From assembly GCA_964017155.1 (NCBI GenBank), contig OZ024857.1:32221542-32285541 (forward strand): a stretch of 64,000 nt of DNA, given 5' to 3'. Source of the DNA: Oasisia sp. SBJ-2009. Its lineage: Eukaryota > Annelida > Polychaeta > Sabellida > Siboglinidae. Below, piece by piece: positions 59,268 to 64,000 of this stretch. The notes below the pieces were generated by a model. The model saw nothing but the letters and a program-made list of their open reading frames with translations, was not told the DNA's origin and did no database searches. The position numbers were made by a program, and so were the translations under genes. The first letter of the stretch is position 1. Each line of letters starts with the position of its first letter.

Positions 59268-61170
59268 TGGGTGAAGTGGGGAGGTTAGGTGGAGTGGGGA
59301 GGTTGGGTGGAGGGCGGAGGTTGGGTGGAGTGGGGAGGATGTGTTGAAGTGGGAAGGTTGGGTGGAGTGGTGTGGTTGGGGGGAGTGCTTAGGTTGGGAG
59401 GAGTGGGGAGGTTGGGAGGAGTTGGGAGGTTGGATGGCGTGGGAAGTTCGGTGGAGTAGGGAGGTTGGGTGGAGTGAGGAGGTTGGGTGAAGTTGGGAGG
59501 TTGGGTGAAGTAGGGAGGTTGTGTGGAGAGGGGAGTTTGGGCTGGGTGGGGCGTTTGGGTGGAGTGGGGAGGTTGGGTGGATTTGGGAGGATGGGTTGAA
59601 GTGGGGATGTGGGTGGGGTGGGGTGGTTGGGTGGAGTGCGTAGGTTGGGAGGAGTGGGGAGATTGGGTGGAGTTGGGAGGTTGGGTGGAGTGCTGAAGTT
59701 GGGTGGTGTTCGGAGTTTGGGTGGAGTGGGGAGGTTCGGTGGAGTGGGGAGGGTCGGTGCTCTGTGGAGGTAGGGCTAAGTGGGGAGGTTGGGTGGAGTG
59801 ATGAGGTTGGGTGGAGTGGGGAGTTTGAGTGGAGTGGGGAGGTTGTGTGATTTGGGGAGGTTGGGTGGAGTGGGGAGGTTGGATGCTCTGGGGAGGTTGG
59901 GTGAAGTGGGGAAGTTGGGGGAGTGAGGAGGTTGGGTGATGTGGGGAGGTTGGGTGAAGTGGGGAGTTTGCGTGAAGTGGGGAGGTTGGGTTGAGTGGGG
60001 AGGTTGTATGAAGTGGGGAAGTTGTGTGGAGTGCGGAAGTTGGGTGGAGTGCGGAGGTTGGGTGAAGTGGGGAGGTTGGGTGGAGTGGGGAGGTTGGGTG
60101 GAGGGCGGAGGTTGGGTGGAGTGGGGAGGATGGGTTGAAGTGGGATGGTTGGGTGGAGTGGTGTGGTTGGGGGGAGAGCGTAGGTTGGGAGGAGTGGGGA
60201 GGTTGGGAGGAGTTGGGAGGTTGGATGGCGTGGGAAGTTCGGAGGAGTGGGGAGGTTGGGTGGAGTGAGGAGGTTGGGTGAAGTTGGGAGGTTGGGTGAA
60301 GTGGGGAGGTTGTGTGGAGAGGGGAGGTTGGGTGAAGAGGGGAGGTTAGGTGGAGTGAGGAGGTTGCGTGGAGTGGGGAGGTTGGGTGATGTGGGGAGGT
60401 TGGGTGAAGTGGGGAGGTTGTGTGAATTGGGGAGGTTGGGTTGAGTGGGGAGGTTGTATGAAGTGGGGAAGTTGTGTGGAGTGCGGAGGTTGGGTGAAGT
60501 GCGGAGGTTGCATGGAGTGCGGAAGTTGGGTGGAGTGCGGAAGTTGGGTGGAGTGCGGAGGTTGGGTGAAGTGGGGAGGTTAGGTGGAGTGGGGAGGTTG
60601 GGTGGAGGGCGGAGGTTGGGTGGAGTGGGGAGGATGGGTTGAAGTGGGAAGTTTGGGTGGAGTGGTGTGGTTGGGGGGAGTGCGTAGGTTGGGAGGAGTG
60701 GGGAGGTTGGGAGGAGTTGGGAGGTTGGATGGCGTGGGAAGTTCGGTGGAGTAGGGAGGTTGGGTGGAGTGAGGAGGTTGGGTGAAGTTGGGAGGTTGGG
60801 TGAAGTAGGGAGGTTGTGTGGAGAGGGGAGTTTGGGCTGGGTGGGGCGGTTGGGTGGAGTGGGGAGGTTGGGTGGATTTGGGAGGATGGGTTGAAGTGGG
60901 GATGTGGGTGGGGTGGGGTGGTTGGGTGGAGTGCGTAGGTTGGGAGGAGTGGGGAGATTGGGTGGAGTTGGGAGGTTGGATGGAGTGGGGATGTGGGTGG
61001 AGTAGGGTGGTTGGGTGGAGTGCTGAAGTTGGGTGGTGTTCGGAGTTTGGGTGGAGTGGGGAGGTTCGGTGGAGTGGGGAGGTTCGGTGCTCTGTGGAGG
61101 TAGGGCTAAGTGGGGAGGTTGGGTGGAGTGATGAGGTTGGGTGGAGTGGGGAGTTTGAGTGGAGTGGGGA
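58515..61170 (+). repeat. 1,295-bp tandem pair in array B
   Basis: Copy 1 (about 58,515-59,809) recurs at an offset of 1,295 bp. Near the end of copy 2 (about 60,975) an extra 54 bp, three units, is present compared with copy 1. The unit GAGTGGGGAGTTTGCGTGAA near 58,663 and 59,958 is a useful marker. Confidence 0.87.
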
Positions 61171-64000
61171 GGTTGGGTGATTTGGGGAGGTTGGGTGAAG
61201 TGGGGAGGTTGGGTGGAGTGAGGAGGTTGCGTGGAGTGGGGAGTTTGAGTGGAGTGGGGAGGTTGGGTGATTTTGGGAGGTTGGGTGAAGTGGGGAGGTT
61301 GGGTGATGTGGGGAGGTTGGGTGAAGTGGGGAGGTTGGGTGAAGTGGAGAGGTTGGGTTGAGTGGGGAGGTTGTATGAAGTGGGGAAGTTGTGTGGAGTG
61401 CGGAGGTTGGGTGGAGTGCGGAGGTTGCATGGAGTGCGGAAGTTGGGTGGAGTGCGGAAGTTGGGTGAAGTGGGGAGGTTGGGTGAAGTAGGGAGGTTGG
61501 GTGATGTGGGGAGGTTGGGTGGGGAGGTTGGGTGAAGTGGGGAGGTTGGGTGGAGTGAGGAGGTTGGGTGGAGTGGGGAGTTTGAGTGGAGTGGGGAGGT
61601 TGGGTGATTTGGGGAGGTTGGGTGGGGTGGGGAGGTTGGGTTGAGTGGTGAGGATGGGTTGAAGTGGGGAGGTTTGGTGGAGTGGTGTGGTTGGGTGGAG
61701 TGCGTAGGTTGGGCGGAGTGGGGAGGTTGGGTGGAGTTGGGAGGTTGGATGGCGTGGGGAGGTTCGGTGGAGTGGGGAGTGTGGGTGGAATGGGGAGGTT
61801 GGGTGGATTTGGGAGGATGGGTTGAAGTGGGGATGTTGGGTGGAGTAGGGTGGTTGGGTGGAATGCGTAGGTTGGGAGGAGTGGGGAGATTGGGTGGAGT
61901 GGGGAGGTTGGGTGATTTGGGGAGGTTGGGTGGAGTGGGGAGGTTGCATGGAGTGCGGAAGTTGGGTGGAGTGCGGAAGTTGGGTGGAGTGCGGAGGTTG
62001 GGTGAAGTGGGGAGGTTGGGTGGGGTGGGGAGGTTGGGTGGAGGGCGGAGGTTGGGTGGAGTGGGGAGGTTGGGTGAAGTGAGGAGGTTGGGTGGATTTG
62101 GGAGGATGGGTGGAGTTGGGAGGTTGGGTGAAGTGTGGAAGTTGGGTTGAGTGCGAACTTTGGGTGGAGTGCGGAGGTTGGGTGGAGAGTGGAGGTTGGA
62201 TGGAGTGGGGAGGTTGGGTGGAGTGGGGAGGTTGGGTGCTCTGGGGAGGTTGGGTGAAGTGGGGAGGTTGGGTGGCGTGCGGAGGTTGGTTGAAATGCGG
62301 AGGTTTGGTGAAGTAGGGAGGTTGGGTGAAGTAGGGAGGTTGGGTGAAGTGGGGAGGTTGGGTGGAGTGGGGAGGTTGGGTGGAGTGGGGTGTTTAGGTG
62401 GAGTGGGGAGGTTGGGTGATATGGGGAGGTTGTGTGAAGTGGGGAGGTTGGGTGGAGTGGGGAGGCTGGGTGAAGTGGGGAGGTTGGGTGAAGTGGGCAG
62501 GTTGGGTGGAGTGGGGAGGTTCGGTGGAGTGGGGAGGTTGGGTGGTCTGGGGAGGTTGGGTGAAGTGGGGAGGTTGGGTGGAGTGAGGAGGTTGGGTGGA
62601 GTGGGGAGTTTGAGTGGAGTGGGGAGGTTGGGTGATTTGAGGAGGTTGGGTGGGGTGGGGAGGTTGGGTTGAGTGGTGAGGATGGGTTGAAGTGGGGAGG
62701 TTGGGTGGAGTGGTGTGGTTGGGTGGAGTGCGTAGGTTGGGCGGAGTGGGGAGGTTGGGTGGACTTGGGAGGTTGGATGGCGTGGGGAGGTTCGGTGGAG
62801 TGGGGAGTGTGGGTGGAGTGGGGATGTTGGGTGGAGTGGGGAGGTTGGGTGAAGTGGGGAGGTTGGGTGGATTTGGGAGGATGGGTTGAAGTGGGGATGT
62901 TGGGTGGAGTAGGGTGGTTGGGTGGAGTGCGTAGGTTGGGAGGAGTGGGGAGATTGGGTGGAGTGGGGAGGTTGGGTGATTTGGGGAGGTTGGGTGGAGT
63001 GGGGAGGTTGCATGGAGTGCGGAAGTTGGGTGGAGTGCGGAAGTTGGGTGGAGTGCGGAGGTTGGGTGAAGTGGGGAGGTTGGTTGGAGTGGGGAGGTTG
63101 GGTGGAGGGCGGAGGTTGGGTGGAGTGGGGAGGTTGGGTGAAGTGTGGAAGTTGGGTTGAGTGCGAACTTTGGGTGGAGTGCGGAGGTTGGGTGAAGTGG
63201 GGAGGTTGGGTGGAGAGGGGAGGTTGGATGGAGTGGGGAGGTTGGGTGGAGTGGGGAGGTTGGGTGCTCTGGGGAGGTTGGGTGGCGTGCGGAGGTTGGT
63301 TGGAATGCGGATTTGGTGAAGTAGGGAAGTTGGGTGAAGTAGGGAGGTTGGGTGAAGTGGGGAGGTTGGGTGGAGTGGGGAGGTTGGGTGGAGTGGGGAG
63401 TTTAGGTGGAGTGGGGAGGTTGGGTGATATGGGGAGGTTGTGTGAAGTGGGGTGGTTGGGTGGAGTGGGGAGGCTGGGTGAAGTGGGGAGGTTGGGTGAA
63501 GTGGGCAGGTTGGGTGTAGTGGGGAGGTTGGGTGGATTGGGGTGTTTAGGTGGAGTGGGGAGGTTGGGTGATATGGGGAGGTTGTGTGAAGTGGGGAGGT
63601 TGGGTGGAGTGGGGAGGCTGGGTGAAGTGGGGAGGTTGGGTGAAGTGGGCAGGTTGGGTGGAGTGGGGAGGTTCGGTGGAGTGGGGAGGTTGGGTGGTTT
63701 GGGGAGGTTGGGTGAAGTGGGGAGGTTGGGTGGAGTGAGGAGGTTGGGTGGAGTGGGGAGTTTGAGTGGAGTGGGGAGGTTGGGTGATTTGAGGAGGTTG
63801 GGTGGGGTGGGGAGGTTGGGTTGAGTGGTGAGGATGGGTTGAAGTGGGGAGGTTGGGTGGAGTGGTGTGGTTGGGTGGAGTGCGTAGGTTGGGCGGAGTG
63901 GGGAGGTTGGGTGGAGTTGGGAGGTTGGATGGCGTGGGGAGGTTCGGTGGTGGGGGGAGTGTGGGTGGAGTGGGGAGGTTGGGTGGAGTGGGGAGGTTGG
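61171..64000 (+). repeat. 1.03-1.15-kb series at right end of array B
   Basis: The segment beginning GGTGGGGTGGGGAGGTTGGG occurs at 61,621, 62,649 and 63,801, giving spacings of 1,028 and 1,152 bp. The last copy is cut by the window edge. The same segment type also occurs near 34,015, 35,945, 37,818, 42,480 and 45,110, so it is an old component of B that has been amplified again here. Confidence 0.87.
63401..63688 (+). repeat. 144-bp local tandem duplication
   Basis: The eight-unit segment starting TTTAGGTGGAGTGGGGAGG at 63,401 restarts at 63,545, exactly 144 bp later. The equivalent place near 62,395 has it once. Confidence 0.85.

Larger units (their letters stand above)
32552..64000 (+). 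repeat. Satellite array B, 18-nt G-rich tandem unit
   Basis: This is a continuous head-to-tail array of a unit close to GGTTGGGTGGAGTGGGGA. The main variants fall in two places: GGTGGA, GGTGAA or GGTGAT in the middle, and GTGGGG, GTGCGG, GTGAGG, GTAGGG or GTTGGG at the end. The consensus is about 67% G, 22% T and 11% A, with no C on the plus strand. Because 18 is divisible by three and the consensus lacks stops in all six frames, very long frames run through it, Pro/Thr/Ser/His-rich on the minus strand and Gly/Trp/Val/Glu-rich on the plus strand. Occasional 16-17 nt units shift these frames from one repeat phase to another, which argues against selection for a protein. The array continues beyond the right edge of the window. 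Confidence 0.97.

Noticed and set aside
1..64000. CRISPR array
   Set aside because: Units are contiguous with no unique spacers, number in the thousands, and have no cas genes or leader nearby.
32552..64000. Telomeric repeat tract
   Set aside because: Although G-rich on one strand, the unit is 18 nt and lacks any known short telomere motif such as TTAGGG. A subtelomeric position remains possible but is not shown.

Overview
The window holds no convincing gene. It is tandemly repeated DNA from end to end, and this points to a satellite or large minisatellite block in a eukaryotic genome, perhaps subtelomeric or otherwise heterochromatic. I cannot name the organism. No tRNA, rRNA, transposon, CRISPR array or prokaryotic gene organisation is visible.

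Two different satellites meet at about position 32,551. Array A (1 to about 32,551) is built from a 20-nt unit close to GTGGTTTTACCTTTGTGGGC, with many 19-21 nt variants and GTAGGC alternating with GTGGGC. That is roughly 1,600 units. Array B (about 32,552 to 64,000, running off the window) is built from an 18-nt unit close to GGTTGGGTGGAGTGGGGA, roughly 1,750 units. Both are strongly strand-asymmetric: the + strand of A is T/G-rich, and the + strand of B is about two-thirds G with almost no C.

Above the unit level, both arrays are mosaics of nested and tandem block duplications. In A there are a 4.06-kb tandem pair (1,115-9,157), a 1,420-bp tandem pair (21,681-24,520), a series of about 1.04 kb (28,681-31,600), and dispersed block pairs at offsets of about 5.51, 6.28 and 16.8 kb. 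In B there are a 1,928-bp series (33,565-37,800), a 2,790-bp pair (39,983-45,410), a very similar 6,856-bp pair (42,716-56,373), a 1.66-kb pair, a 1.295-kb pair and a 1.03-1.15-kb series at the right end.

The long open reading frames, up to about 1,840 codons on the minus strand of B, follow from the repeat: the 18-nt consensus has no stop codon in any of the six frames, and the frames hop among three Pro-rich phases. The short plus-strand frames in A are likewise explained by a 20-nt unit that rotates through the three frames. The points most worth a second look are the abrupt junction between two homogeneous satellites, the continuous G-quadruplex potential of B, the dense KLF-type CCACGCCC boxes and CpGs in A, and the very recent block duplications.
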